In this document: one piece after another, positions 53,107 through 62,519 of the stretch
Position numbering within the stretch: the first letter of the stretch is position 1
Layout: the number at the start of each line of letters is the position of its first letter
Assembly (NCBI RefSeq): GCF_021646545.1
Contig: NZ_JAKIRP010000005.1
Span: 310,001-374,000, forward strand
Direction of reading: 5' to 3'
Length of the DNA stretch: 64,000 bases
From: Chitinophaga filiformis
Lineage (GTDB): Bacteria; Bacteroidota; Bacteroidia; Chitinophagales; Chitinophagaceae
Translations under genes and position numbers: made by a program
The notes under the pieces: generated by a model
What the model was told of the DNA's origin: nothing
The model's database searches: none
What the model saw: only the letters and a program-made list of their open reading frames with translations

Positions 53107-53382
53107 CTATATTAAGAGATCAATATTCTTCTTTGTATAAAATTCTATTCCTTCCTTATTCCGCTTAATAACCTTAGATAACTTAGACCCACAGAAAGGG
53201 CAATAGATTATTGCTTGTTGACCTACTGATAACTTTCCTTCTCTCACTTCAATATCCTGGTTTCTCGCCTGTAGAAATATTGTATAGGTATCATCTTCAT
53301 ATAATTTAGGAACAACTGAAAACCCTTTACTTCCAGCATTATAAAACCAAGAACTTAATTGGGAACAACAAAAATTAATCAT
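53107..53382 (-). CDS. Small zinc-ribbon-like protein
   Basis: Predicted 91-residue cytosolic protein. It contains CPFCG near residue 60 (IYCPFCGSKLSKVIKRN), a knuckle typical of zinc ribbons, with a possible partner pair FCCS at residues 4-6. The middle has TYTIFLQARNQDIEVREGKL. I do not recognise a family; similar short CPFCG proteins are common in Bacteroidota islands next to immunity genes. The surrounding genes give no operon partner. Confidence 0.6.
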   Translation of the reverse strand: MINFCCSQLSSWFYNAGSKGFSVVPKLYEDDTYTIFLQARNQDIEVREGKLSVGQQAIIYCPFCGSKLSKVIKRNKEGIEFYTKKNIDLLI

Positions 53383-53782
53383 ATACTCATTTTATTTAAC
53401 CAGATATTTATTCAGCTGCTCAGCAACTTTAGGATCAAACCTTACCTCTTCATCTACGACCCCTAAGCATGAAATGTCATGCTGTGACGACAGCAGCACC
53501 GGGCAAACAACAAACTCGTACCAATAAGTCCTTTAGGAATACTAATTCATAGATAACCAGGATTACGACTTCTATTAGTTGACTTTTAAACTGACTTAAA
53601 AATTGCACTTACGAACATTTGCGCGTCTTAACGTTTACAAGGTCCTCTCGATCCTGGACATTCAGAAGGGCAACAAATGTATTATTACTATAGTCTTGCT
53701 GAACGGTATAGGCTCTTCAGCAAGCTCAGTAATAGCAAACATACATCCTTAAAATAATATTTCAAACTTTTTCGTCGATGTT
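53383..53782. other. Non-coding stretch with a decayed gene
   Basis: This 400-nt gap contains the coding remnant at 53392-53532 (minus). The part from 53540 to 53780 shows no open frame of note, no hairpin with a T tail and no repeat. Confidence 0.5.
53392..53532 (-). pseudogene. C-terminal remnant of an unknown gene
   Basis: The minus frame after a TAA at 53533-53535 reads RTYWYEFVVCPVLLSSQHDI, then SCLGVVDEEVRFDPKVAEQL and NKYLVK with TAA at 53392. It has no start codon. The VRFDPKVAEQLNKYL end is convincing protein text, so this is the tail of a gene whose front is lost. Family not recognised; an immunity gene is possible from context. Confidence 0.45.
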
Positions 53783-53980
53783 TTACCTCTCAACGAGCAA
53801 CCAAATACCCAAACCCACCATAACCACTACGCTAATCACAACATTTGCAACCCCATCATCGTTTAATACTTCTTTAAACGGTTTCCTGAAACAATAAAAA
53901 GGCCATCTGACCAAGGCGCCGATCCATTTGAAAAACTTCACCAGAAAATGTTCGAAAATTGCCTCCAGGATAGTTTGCAT
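53783..53980 (-). CDS. Small single-span membrane protein
   Basis: Predicted 65-residue protein: an amphipathic N-terminal half (FEHFLVKFFKWIGALVRWPF) and one clear membrane helix at the C-terminus (NVVISVVVMVGLGIWLLVE). No catalytic motif. It has its own start 33 nt after the terminator at 54013 and does not share a transcript with the peptidase gene. Unknown function. Confidence 0.5.
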   Translation of the reverse strand: MQTILEAIFEHFLVKFFKWIGALVRWPFYCFRKPFKEVLNDDGVANVVISVVVMVGLGIWLLVER

Positions 53981-54012
53981 AATTGATTTATTTGTTAACG
54001 ACGTCCCAAATT

Positions 54013-54041
54013 AAAAAAAAGGCCCCTTCTCAGGAGCCTTT
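54013..54041 (-). terminator. Terminator of the secreted peptidase gene
   Basis: Read on the minus strand, AAAGGCTCC pairs with GGGGCCTTT (one G-T pair) around TGAGAA and continues into a T run. It lies about 108 nt after the stop at 54149. Confidence 0.75.
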
Positions 54042-54148
54042 CTATATTAATTTACAACATCATTAACACAAAGCTCTGCAGGTGCAACCTTTAGTCATTG
54101 ATTACCATCGTATAACAAGACGTCGCTTACTCTCAAGACTATCCGATC

Positions 54149-56320
54149 CTACCTCGTAATCACTATCTTCTTCGTAAACACACTCCTACCCACCACCTTC
54201 AACACGTATACGCCCGGTTTCAACCGTTCAGCCGCTGCATCGAGCGCAAAGTTCGGTGAAGCCTTTACTCTCTTATTCAGCACCACTTTCCCTTCTGCAT
54301 CGTATAATGACAACACTACATCCTCATTCGCCGGGAAATTACGCATACTAACGTTGATCACGGTACTCGCAGGATTAGGATATACCAATACCTCAGGAGC
54401 CATTTCAGGAGCTTGCGCTACCGCCAGTATACCCGCTGCCGCCGGGCAGGTAATCGTTCCTGTAAAGGCCATCTGGGCATCCGTGAAACGGGTATAAGTA
54501 GCGTTGACATCTACATTTGAGGTATGGCTTGCCGGTCTGCCATCACATTCTGTGCGACCATTATTACCGTGCGGCACCTGCAGATATACACCGGCAGTAC
54601 TACAGCTGCCTATTTCTGCATCACCACCCACCGTAACACCTGAGCCGCCGAAGGTTACCCCCCATTCCATGGCATTCCCTTTCACAACAGCATTGCCGGA
54701 TACAGTACAGTTATTGAGGATAGCATTTTCACCAATATTAGCCGTTCCGGAATAGGTACCGTTCCATACATTGGCATTCCCCCCTATCACCACACTGTTC
54801 TGCACAGTCGCGTTCTCCACCCAGGCCGTGCCTTCTATCCGCACGTTGCCGGAGATATTCGCATTACCCCGCACCATCGCATTAGGGCCAACATAGGCAG
54901 TGGATGCTACTGTAGCTGAATTGGATACCCAGCCGCCACCATTGGAATGGGTATGCCCATTGGCTTTATAAGCAGCCCGGAAATTGCTCTGATATCCTTC
55001 AGGTACGGCATTGGCCACACGGATCTCATAAGGGTATCTTTTGATCTTAGGCCAGCCGGGCTCCCATATATAAGAAGTATGGGTAGTAGGAGCACCCATT
55101 ACCACGAGGAATAACTGGGTTTCATTGCTGTTCATCTGGAAACTGATCTGCGCTTCGTTGGCGCTGTTTAAGGGGCCATAGCGCGAAATAGTACCATCTG
55201 CATTAGCAGCCACAAAACCATAACGCCAGCCGGCAGTGCTGTTCACTTCTGTATGTCCTTTGAACTTTACCGTCACATTGCGCGAACTACAGGTAGTATA
55301 GAGGGGGATAATGTTATAACCATAATCCTGCGGGGCAAAGGCATCCGGCACCACATAACGGCCGGTAGAAGCGCTGACCTGGGTCAGTACAGTATATAAA
55401 CGCCAGATGTAATGCGGCTCGTTATTCATCAAAGCATTCCTTGCTGCCCGCATGATACTGCCAAAATTATTCACGGGGTAGTCGTATGTTACTTCCCGTT
55501 TGGCATAACCATAGAGGAAGTCGTTCAGCTGCCCCTGTGTCCACCCCTTTAACCTGCGATAGGTGATCAACGGATGCTCATTGGCTACAGACTCTTTCCA
55601 TAACCTGTTCACCATATTGATACCTTCTGTTTCCTGGATGGTATACAACCATTTGAAAGTACCATAATGGTGCCGGGTAGAACTGAGGTGGAACATCTGC
55701 GTGCCCATCCAGCGAGGCAGATCATCGCCTGCAAAACGCGGATACATCTGTGTACGCATATAGTTGGCATGCGCCTCCCAGAAGAAACCGGCGGGTTCGT
55801 AGTTGATATAACCTCCACCTACTGTGTTCTCCTGTATAGAGATCATTCCCTGCAATGCGTGCGTCAGTTCATGACTGATCACGGCTCCATCGCGGGTAGC
55901 ATTCGGATGTACCCACATGGCGCCGATGGTATTGCCATAAGTGCCTCCGAAGGCCCAGCCGGAAGGTCCATTGGTTCCCCAGGTGTCATTCATCACAATG
56001 ATGATCTTGTATTTGCCCAGGTTCTTTGTGGGAGCATCTGAGCAAAACGCCAGCTCAGTGACGAACTTCGTATAGATCTTTTCGAGCGTATCGCAGACCG
56101 ACTGCGGATTGAAACGCAGGTTAGGATCTGAATGACTGGCGGGGTTCGTACCGACTATATTGCCCCAGAAGACAATAAAGTTGGCGGACTGATAGGACTT
56201 GCTGTAAGACCAGGTGTTCAGTGGTGCGTTTGAAAATTCCGGTGGAATGTAAACAGTTTTCTGCGCGGAAAGAGTGCCCGTCAGCAACAGGCATAGCAAT
56301 AGTAGTACACTTGTTTTCAT
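54149..56320 (-). CDS. Secreted DUF6055-like metallopeptidase with beta-helix and T9SS domain
   Basis: Predicted 723-residue exported protein; signal peptide ends LSAQ at residue 20. The N-terminal part (25-320) has the zinc motif HELTH (150-154) and a downstream FFWEAHANYM that can supply the third ligand; it resembles DUF6055 proteins. A beta-sandwich region follows (330-450). Residues about 470-575 are a left-handed beta-helix of hexapeptide repeats (AYVGPNAMVRGNANISGN, NANVWNGTYSGTANIGEN). The end (VLVYPNPASTVINVS to KKIVITR) is a T9SS sorting domain. Probable extracellular protease or protein-binding enzyme. Substrate unknown. Confidence 0.88.
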   Translation of the reverse strand: MKTSVLLLLCLLLTGTLSAQKTVYIPPEFSNAPLNTWSYSKSYQSANFIVFWGNIVGTNPASHSDPNLRFNPQSVCDTLEKIYTKFVTELAFCSDAPTKNLGKYKIIIVMNDTWGTNGPSGWAFGGTYGNTIGAMWVHPNATRDGAVISHELTHALQGMISIQENTVGGGYINYEPAGFFWEAHANYMRTQMYPRFAGDDLPRWMGTQMFHLSSTRHHYGTFKWLYTIQETEGINMVNRLWKESVANEHPLITYRRLKGWTQGQLNDFLYGYAKREVTYDYPVNNFGSIMRAARNALMNNEPHYIWRLYTVLTQVSASTGRYVVPDAFAPQDYGYNIIPLYTTCSSRNVTVKFKGHTEVNSTAGWRYGFVAANADGTISRYGPLNSANEAQISFQMNSNETQLFLVVMGAPTTHTSYIWEPGWPKIKRYPYEIRVANAVPEGYQSNFRAAYKANGHTHSNGGGWVSNSATVASTAYVGPNAMVRGNANISGNVRIEGTAWVENATVQNSVVIGGNANVWNGTYSGTANIGENAILNNCTVSGNAVVKGNAMEWGVTFGGSGVTVGGDAEIGSCSTAGVYLQVPHGNNGRTECDGRPASHTSNVDVNATYTRFTDAQMAFTGTITCPAAAGILAVAQAPEMAPEVLVYPNPASTVINVSMRNFPANEDVVLSLYDAEGKVVLNKRVKASPNFALDAAAERLKPGVYVLKVVGRSVFTKKIVITR

Positions 56321-56514
56321 GGATCGTGTTTTTTAATGTACAGTTAACAAATGAATTGTGGAGATGGGCTACAGGTACTTATTGCCTTTCATGAGAGTTT
56401 CAACACTTATAAAATTAACGGAAAAGCCTTCCGGGCCGCCAACAGATATTAACGTATATGGGCAGGATTTTAACTGAAAATGACAATCCGGACACGACGA
56501 GGCTGCAACAACAG

Positions 56515-56549
56515 GAAACGGGTGCTCCAGATATGGAGACACCCGCTTT
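56515..56549 (-). terminator. Terminator of the TonB receptor gene
   Basis: On the minus strand AAAGCGGGTGTCTCCA and TGGAGCACCCGTTTCC pair, with one mismatch, around a 4-nt loop, starting 21 nt after the stop codon. The T tail is weak. Confidence 0.6.
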
Positions 56550-56569
56550 CATTGTGTATGGTTTTAAGC

Positions 56570-58951
56570 TTAGAATCGATAAGACACGGTACCCACGAAC
56601 TGGGTAGGTGGTATTGGGTTAATACTGTAGTTCTCGTGTACGTAATAGTTGTAGGTATTAGTAACGTTAGATACTTTAGCCAGTACAGAGAAGCGTTTGA
56701 AAGCGTAACCTGCGCTCAGATCCAGTGTAGAGAAACCCGGTACGGAGATGAGACGGTTATATTTCTGGCTCTGGTTGATGGTATTATTCCAGCCTCCGAA
56801 CCGCTGACCGAGATAATAATAACCTACTCCAAACTTCAATCCTTTCAATGCTGATTGCTGTAAGGTATAGAACACGTTAGCATTAGCGGTATGGTTCGGA
56901 TTACCCACCAGGCGTTCACCGGATACGGAACCACCGCTTACATTACTGCTGTTCTCAATGGTGATCTTGTTGTAGCTGTATCCGGCAATTACATCCAGAC
57001 CTGGTAAAGGATGACCTGCTATATCCACTTCTACACCACGGCTTAAAGTCTCACCGATCAATGCTTTCAGGTTGGTGTTGTTGTTAGGCGTCACTCCATC
57101 TTTCTGGAACGGAGCCGTCTGTGAGTAATTATTGTTCTTAATGCGATATGCGGTAACATTCACTGACAATTTTCCTTTCAGGAAATCATTTTTTACACCT
57201 ACTTCATACTGATCAATCACAGAGGGGTCCAGGGAAGTACTGTCAACACTCAGACCATTGTTAGGAGTAAAAGAGTTGGAGTAACTTGCGAATAACGCCA
57301 TTGACTCTATTGGCTTGTACACAAGACCTACTCTTGGAGAGAATGCATGATCGTATTTAGCGGCTGCCAGTGTAGTCTGACCGGATTTGTAGTCGTAGGT
57401 AGCCGGCGCTTCATTCTGCAGATAAGAGAACCTGATACCTGCCAGTACATTCAACTTAGAAGTGATCCTGATCAGATCCTGTGCATACACACCCATACGG
57501 TTGATCGGAGTGGTTACACTTCTGATCCTTTCAGCAGCTGGTATATCGGTACGCTGTTTATACTGATCAGGGTTCAGGATGTTGATGGTATCATATGTGG
57601 TAGGCTGGTTGTAGGTATAAGCCTTGGTATAGTAGCGGTCAGCATCTACACCTACCAGCACATTGTGCTCTATGCTACCTGTTCTGAACTTACCATTCAG
57701 ATCTACCTGCGCCAGGTAATAATCTTCACTGTTGAAAGTCCTGTTCAACGGACGAACCCATTTACCGGTAGAATCGGCCTGGATCCTTTCAATAGAATAA
57801 TAATCGCGGCTGTATCGCTGATAGGTGAACATACCATTCAAAGTCCAGGTATTATTCAGCTTATGCCTGATAGAAGCACCTGCAGATGCTTGTTGTGTAT
57901 GTGCATACTGCCATGGTGTGCCGAAGAAGCTGTTGCGTGGTACATTCGCTATCCTGGTATTGTTCAGGGAACCGATACCAAAATCAGGAGTGAAGTCATG
58001 TTTCAGATAATCGCCCTGTACCAGCAATTCAGTACGGTCGCTCAACTTAAACAGCATAGAAGGATTTACATAATAGCGCTTTGAATGCACTTTATCGCGG
58101 TAGCTGTCTGTTGTTTCAAATGTACCGTTGATTCTGTACGCTACTTTTGAAGAAAACGGACCATAGACGTCAAATGAAGGCTTCAGCAGACCATAGCTGC
58201 CTGCCCGTACATTCACTTCACCGCCAAAATTAAATTTAGGCTGTTTGGTCACCATGTTCATCACTGCACCAGGTGCTACGTTACCATACAGGATGGCAGC
58301 GCTTCCTTTCAGGATCTCTACTTTTTCCAGAGAGCTCATTTCCGGCATTACACCTGAATTGACACGTGCACCATTCTTAAACATATTAGTGCTGGAAAAA
58401 GCATATCCTCTTGCGTTGAAAGCCTCCTGCGTGCTGGCACGGGAAGAGGCCATGTACACACCGTTCACATTCTTCACTACATCGCTCATGCGCTGTACCT
58501 GCTGTTCTTCCAGTACTTCATGTCCGATTACAGCAACACCCTGTGGCAGATCTATCGCTGCAACAGGGATCTTGCCTATGTTAACAGGGGTTTTGTTGAT
58601 CGTTCTTGTTTTGGTACCCGCTACTACTATTTCATTCAGTTGTGCAGCAGTTGCTTCCAGCGCCTGTGTTACATCAGTGGTTTGGTCGGCAGTAACGGTG
58701 ACTGGCTTATGTATTGTTTTAGTACCGGTGTAAGATATGACCAGTACATAGTCACCTTGTTTGACGTTTTTGAGTATAAACTGTCCTTCTTCATTAGTCA
58801 CTGCTCCCTTCTTCGTATCCTTCAAACCCACAGTTACAAATGCGGCTGGCTTGCCATCGGCAGAATTGATCGTTCCTTTGATAGTACCGGTTTGCGCGAA
58901 AGCGGTAATGCTGATCAGGACGAAACTGAGAATAAAGTATAGATGTTTCAA
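56570..58951 (-). CDS. TonB-dependent siderophore-type receptor
   Basis: Predicted 793-residue outer-membrane receptor. The start is the TTG at 58951: the codon just upstream is TAG, and no ATG follows until well inside the protein. Signal peptide ends FAQT near residue 20. A carboxypeptidase-regulatory-like domain (22-105) precedes the plug (130-240; LPQGVAVIGHEVLEEQQVQR, FNARGYAFSSTNMFKNG, VEILKGSAAILYGNVAPGAV), which is characteristic of FhuA/FpvA-type receptors. A 22-strand barrel ends with the terminal Phe in VGTVSYRF. It probably imports an Fe(III)-siderophore or similar chelate; no synthesis genes are near. The exact ligand is unknown. Confidence 0.93.
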   Translation of the reverse strand: MKHLYFILSFVLISITAFAQTGTIKGTINSADGKPAAFVTVGLKDTKKGAVTNEEGQFILKNVKQGDYVLVISYTGTKTIHKPVTVTADQTTDVTQALEATAAQLNEIVVAGTKTRTINKTPVNIGKIPVAAIDLPQGVAVIGHEVLEEQQVQRMSDVVKNVNGVYMASSRASTQEAFNARGYAFSSTNMFKNGARVNSGVMPEMSSLEKVEILKGSAAILYGNVAPGAVMNMVTKQPKFNFGGEVNVRAGSYGLLKPSFDVYGPFSSKVAYRINGTFETTDSYRDKVHSKRYYVNPSMLFKLSDRTELLVQGDYLKHDFTPDFGIGSLNNTRIANVPRNSFFGTPWQYAHTQQASAGASIRHKLNNTWTLNGMFTYQRYSRDYYSIERIQADSTGKWVRPLNRTFNSEDYYLAQVDLNGKFRTGSIEHNVLVGVDADRYYTKAYTYNQPTTYDTINILNPDQYKQRTDIPAAERIRSVTTPINRMGVYAQDLIRITSKLNVLAGIRFSYLQNEAPATYDYKSGQTTLAAAKYDHAFSPRVGLVYKPIESMALFASYSNSFTPNNGLSVDSTSLDPSVIDQYEVGVKNDFLKGKLSVNVTAYRIKNNNYSQTAPFQKDGVTPNNNTNLKALIGETLSRGVEVDIAGHPLPGLDVIAGYSYNKITIENSSNVSGGSVSGERLVGNPNHTANANVFYTLQQSALKGLKFGVGYYYLGQRFGGWNNTINQSQKYNRLISVPGFSTLDLSAGYAFKRFSVLAKVSNVTNTYNYYVHENYSINPIPPTQFVGTVSYRF

Positions 58952-59220
58952 CTACAGTAAATTTTATGCAAAGAAAGACCACTCATCAGTAGTAACCGAC
59001 TCGGATCAGGAAAAAATAAGCCGCTATGGAAAGGAATAGTAAGGGCCATGGGATGGATGTTACAAGGCATCTGACAGATCCACCAAACTCCCTACAGTAT
59101 TGATTCTCATTAATCATCCGGGCATTGAATGATATACGATAAAAAGTTATATATCTATCTCCTCGTCACCACACTGTTAGCATTCAGAATTTATTCAGAA
59201 TTGGGAAATAATATTGTGAC

Positions 59221-59895
59221 ATGAAACTATTGATCATCGATAGCGATCTGGCACTATCGCAGGTTTTGATCTCCTATTTATCTGACGGGAATTATATATG
59301 TGAATATGCGAATAATTATCAGCGGGCACTGTCGAAAATAGAGATGTATGAGTATGATTGCATCCTGATGGACCTTGCACTGCCGGACGGAGATGGCAGT
59401 AAGCTACTGGAAGCAATAAAGGCATATAATAAACTGGTGGGCATCATTGTCATTTCTGCTAATACTGCATATGAGGACAAGATCTCTGCGTTGGAAAAGG
59501 GAGCGGATGACTATGTCACCAAACCATTTCATTTACCGGAGCTGGCAGCCCGTATCTTTTCCGTGATCAGAAGGAGGAAATATGAGAACTGCAATATTAT
59601 CCGGCAGGAAGAACTGACTATCGATCTGCTGGCCAAAACAGTACAGATCAATAATACCCCCATTACACTTACCAGGAAAGAATTTGATCTTCTTTTATAC
59701 TTCCTGGGCAATAAAAACAAGGTTATCTCAAAACACGAACTGGCAGAGCAGCTTTCTGGTGATATTGCCGGCCTCCGGGAAGATAACAATGTCATTTATG
59801 CGCATATCAAAAACCTCAAAAAGAAACTCCACGAAGCGGGTGCAGGCAGCTACCTGAAAACTATCTACGCAACAGGATATAAATGGGAAATCTAA
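59221..59895 (+). CDS. OmpR/PhoB-family response regulator, orphan
   Basis: Predicted 224-residue regulator. Receiver domain (1-120): phospho-acceptor Asp51 in ILMDLALPDGDGS, Lys101 in DDYVTKPFH; the acidic pocket is IIDSD, so Ser replaces the second acidic residue. A winged-helix output domain (about 130-224) reads ITLTRKEFDLLLYFLGNKNK, VISKHELAEQL, NVIYAHIKNLKKKL and the wing TIYATGYKWEI. No histidine kinase is adjacent. The Ser may lower metal binding and phosphorylation, so phosphorylation-independent control is possible. It is transcribed divergently from the TonB receptor gene, 269 nt away. Confidence 0.92.
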   Translation: MKLLIIDSDLALSQVLISYLSDGNYICEYANNYQRALSKIEMYEYDCILMDLALPDGDGSKLLEAIKAYNKLVGIIVISANTAYEDKISALEKGADDYVTKPFHLPELAARIFSVIRRRKYENCNIIRQEELTIDLLAKTVQINNTPITLTRKEFDLLLYFLGNKNKVISKHELAEQLSGDIAGLREDNNVIYAHIKNLKKKLHEAGAGSYLKTIYATGYKWEI

Positions 59896-60010
59896 AGACC
59901 GCATTCCCGGGAATGAGTATTAAGCACAAAATATATTATAAATAATACAATATATCATTATTCCAACCACAAACCCCGCATTTTTCAGAATTCCCTGCTG
60001 AAATTTGAAC

Positions 60011-60018
60011 TATTTTTG
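60011..60018 (+). promoter_or_regulatory. TATTTTTG -7 element of the ATP-grasp operon
   Basis: The sequence matches the Bacteroidota -7 consensus TAnnTTTG and lies about 84 nt before the ATG at 60102. A good -33 element was not found at the normal distance, so the assignment is moderate. Confidence 0.4.
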
Positions 60019-60101
60019 AATACACTGCAGTTATTTCTCCTCTTAAAACATTAAATTGTAGCTGGGCGCCCAAAAACTTACTTACCCACTAAACCACTGA
60101 T

Positions 60102-61547
60102 ATGAGCTTGCCAACATTACTGGAACAATACGACTATGCCACCGGCATCTGGGATGAGATGTGCGACCGGCAGCAGATCAGAGAGCAATACAGCAAAGTC
60201 ATTGCCACTCTTAAGCAGTTCGATATCACTGATCTGCAACAGAAAGACAGACTGGCCGGCGAGCTTTTTATGAACCAGGGCATCACCTTTACCGTCTATA
60301 GCGAGGATGCCGGTATCGAACGCATTTTTCCCTTTGACATTATTCCCCGCATTATTACCGGCCGGGAATGGGACCATATAGAAGCGGGTATCAAACAGCG
60401 TCTGAAAGCGCTCAATCTGTTCCTGAAGGACATTTATAACGAACAGCAGATCCTGAAAGATAAGATCGTACCGGCCTCCCTGATTGCTTCCTGCCCCCAT
60501 TATACCCGCGAGGTATTTGGCATTAAGGTGCCTCATGATGTGTATGTACATATTTCCGGGATAGACCTGATCCGTGGGGAAGATGGTCTCTTTTATGTAC
60601 TGGAAGACAACCTCCGTACCCCCTCAGGCGTCAGTTATATGCTGGAGAACCGGGAAGTAACCAAAAGGATCTTTCCTGAACTGCTGGCGGCCAGCCATGT
60701 GAGACGGGTCAGCAACTATCCCCTCCTGCTGCATGAAATACTCCTGCAGATGGGCCCCGGGCAGCTGTCTAATCCGCTGGTGGTATTATTGACACCCGGT
60801 ATCTATAATTCAGCCTACTACGAACATACTTTCCTTGCCCGGCAGATGGGCATTCCCCTCGTAGAGGGAAGGGACCTGGTGGTGAACAACCATAAGGTGT
60901 ATATGAAAACGACCAATGGCCTGGAGCAGGTGCATGTGATCTACCGCCGTATTGATGACGAATTCCTGGATCCGCTGATGTTCCGCCCGGATAGTGCACT
61001 GGGCATTCCCGGCCTGATGAGCGCTTACCGTATGGGCAATGTAGCCATTGTGAACGCGGTGGGTAATGGTGTTGCAGATGATAAAGCCGTTTATGCCTAT
61101 GTTCCGGCAATGATCCGCTATTACCTCAATGAAGAGCCGATCCTTCCCAATGTACCTACCTATGAGATGAGCGATCCGGATGCCCGGCAATATGTTTTTG
61201 ACAACTACACACAGATGGTCATCAAAAGGACCAACCAGTCAGGAGGATATGGTATGGTGATGGGCAATAAGGTGGCCCCTGAAGAGTGGGCAAAGGCGAA
61301 GGCTGCGATTGAGGCCGACCCCCGCAGCTTTATCGCGCAGCCTATCATTAAGCTTTCTACCGTTCCCTGTTTCATAGACGGTACTTTCCAGGCAAGGCAC
61401 GTGGACCTCCGTCCTTATGCACTTTGCGGTCCACAGGGCGTACAGATCGTACCGGGCGGACTTACCAGAGTTGCGCTCCGCAAAGACTCCCTGATCGTCA
61501 ATTCCTCACAGGGAGGAGGTAGTAAAGATACCTGGGTTATAGATTGA
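60102..61547 (+). CDS. Circularly permuted ATP-grasp type 2 protein
   Basis: Predicted 481-residue protein. The text matches the DUF404/DUF407 group: FTVYSEDAGIERIFPFDIIP, SGIDLIRGEDGLFYVLEDNL, RTPSGVSYMLENREV, LEQVHVIYRRIDDEFLDPLM and VIKRTNQSGGYGMVMG. The permuted ATP-grasp has the nucleotide-binding residues after, rather than before, the metal-binding block. Family members are thought to form amide bonds between an acid and an amine in peptide or peptide-like products. It is the first gene of a three-gene operon; the alpha-E gene follows after 22 nt. Confidence 0.94.
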   Translation: MSLPTLLEQYDYATGIWDEMCDRQQIREQYSKVIATLKQFDITDLQQKDRLAGELFMNQGITFTVYSEDAGIERIFPFDIIPRIITGREWDHIEAGIKQRLKALNLFLKDIYNEQQILKDKIVPASLIASCPHYTREVFGIKVPHDVYVHISGIDLIRGEDGLFYVLEDNLRTPSGVSYMLENREVTKRIFPELLAASHVRRVSNYPLLLHEILLQMGPGQLSNPLVVLLTPGIYNSAYYEHTFLARQMGIPLVEGRDLVVNNHKVYMKTTNGLEQVHVIYRRIDDEFLDPLMFRPDSALGIPGLMSAYRMGNVAIVNAVGNGVADDKAVYAYVPAMIRYYLNEEPILPNVPTYEMSDPDARQYVFDNYTQMVIKRTNQSGGYGMVMGNKVAPEEWAKAKAAIEADPRSFIAQPIIKLSTVPCFIDGTFQARHVDLRPYALCGPQGVQIVPGGLTRVALRKDSLIVNSSQGGGSKDTWVID

Positions 61548-61569
61548 TTCACCAAACGCAATTTTATTC

Positions 61570-62511
61570 ATGCTAAGCAGGATCGCAGATTCACTATTCT
61601 GGCTGGCCCGTTATATGGAGCGGGCAGAAGGACTATTACGTGTTACGGCTACCCACAACCTTTTATCGCTCGACAAAGATGTGAATGGCCCCCTTACCTG
61701 GCGGCCCGTTCTGCAGACCTTTACCAGCGCAAACGAAGAAGAGATCAATACCATTGAAGGAAATACCGGCGCGGCGCTAAAGAAACTCCTCACAGACACT
61801 GCAAACAATAACTCCCTTAAATGCATCATTGGCAAGGCCAGGGAAAATGCCCGCGGTATACAGGACTATATCACGAAGGAAGTATGGGAAGAGGTTAACT
61901 CCTTCTACCACCTGATCAATCAGCCGGCACTGGACAATCGTCTGTCCAATTATGAAGCTGCCGATATCCTGGACATTTTCACCAGGCATTCTGTGCTGTA
62001 TACAGGCATCACTGATATCACCATGGCCCGGGGTATTGGCTGGGGATTTATGAACCTGGGGAAATATATCGAACGCTGCCTGGAAACCATTGTACTGACC
62101 GACAAGCAGTATGCTATCAATCAGTACAGAGTGGATGAGATCAAAGACATCATGCAGTGGCGGCATCTGTTGATGTCTCTCTCGGGTTATGAGCTTCATC
62201 TTAAAACTTACCGGTCGTATCAATATACCCACGATGTACTGCATCAGGTATTATTCAATGAAGATTTTCCTCATTCCGTTATATATTCGCTGGGCAGAAT
62301 TGACAGGCACCTGCAGGATGTGACCAAAGGACACATCTCTGAAGAGAATGCAGCGCTGATCAGGAACTTTGGAAGGCTGTACAGTAAAGTGAAACACCTG
62401 GAAATAGATCATCTCAACAACCAGACGTTAAAACCTTTCCTGGAAGATCTTCGCCATGATCTGCTATATTTTACCAACCTGTTGAGTCAAAAATTTTTCT
62501 CCTACGCATAA
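61570..62511 (+). CDS. Alpha-E domain protein (DUF403)
   Basis: Predicted 313-residue protein, almost wholly helical. It has the alpha-E signature near the N-terminus: SRIADSLFWLARYMERAEGL, then an ARENARGIQDYI stretch and repeated conserved acidic positions. Its biochemical role is not settled; it always occurs with the ATP-grasp and transglutaminase-like proteins and is thought to help the ATP-grasp enzyme. It lies 22 nt after the ATP-grasp gene and 8 nt before the transglutaminase-like gene, consistent with one polycistron. Confidence 0.94.
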   Translation: MLSRIADSLFWLARYMERAEGLLRVTATHNLLSLDKDVNGPLTWRPVLQTFTSANEEEINTIEGNTGAALKKLLTDTANNNSLKCIIGKARENARGIQDYITKEVWEEVNSFYHLINQPALDNRLSNYEAADILDIFTRHSVLYTGITDITMARGIGWGFMNLGKYIERCLETIVLTDKQYAINQYRVDEIKDIMQWRHLLMSLSGYELHLKTYRSYQYTHDVLHQVLFNEDFPHSVIYSLGRIDRHLQDVTKGHISEENAALIRNFGRLYSKVKHLEIDHLNNQTLKPFLEDLRHDLLYFTNLLSQKFFSYA

Positions 62512-62519
62512 CTTAGCAT

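Noticed and set aside
57347..58084. 245-codon plus-strand frame inside the TonB receptor gene
   Set aside because: Antisense shadow of conserved barrel sequence.
59090..59120. TTGATTCTCATTAATCA as a Fur box for the TonB receptor
   Set aside because: It agrees only loosely with the Fur consensus, and the position is not decisive.
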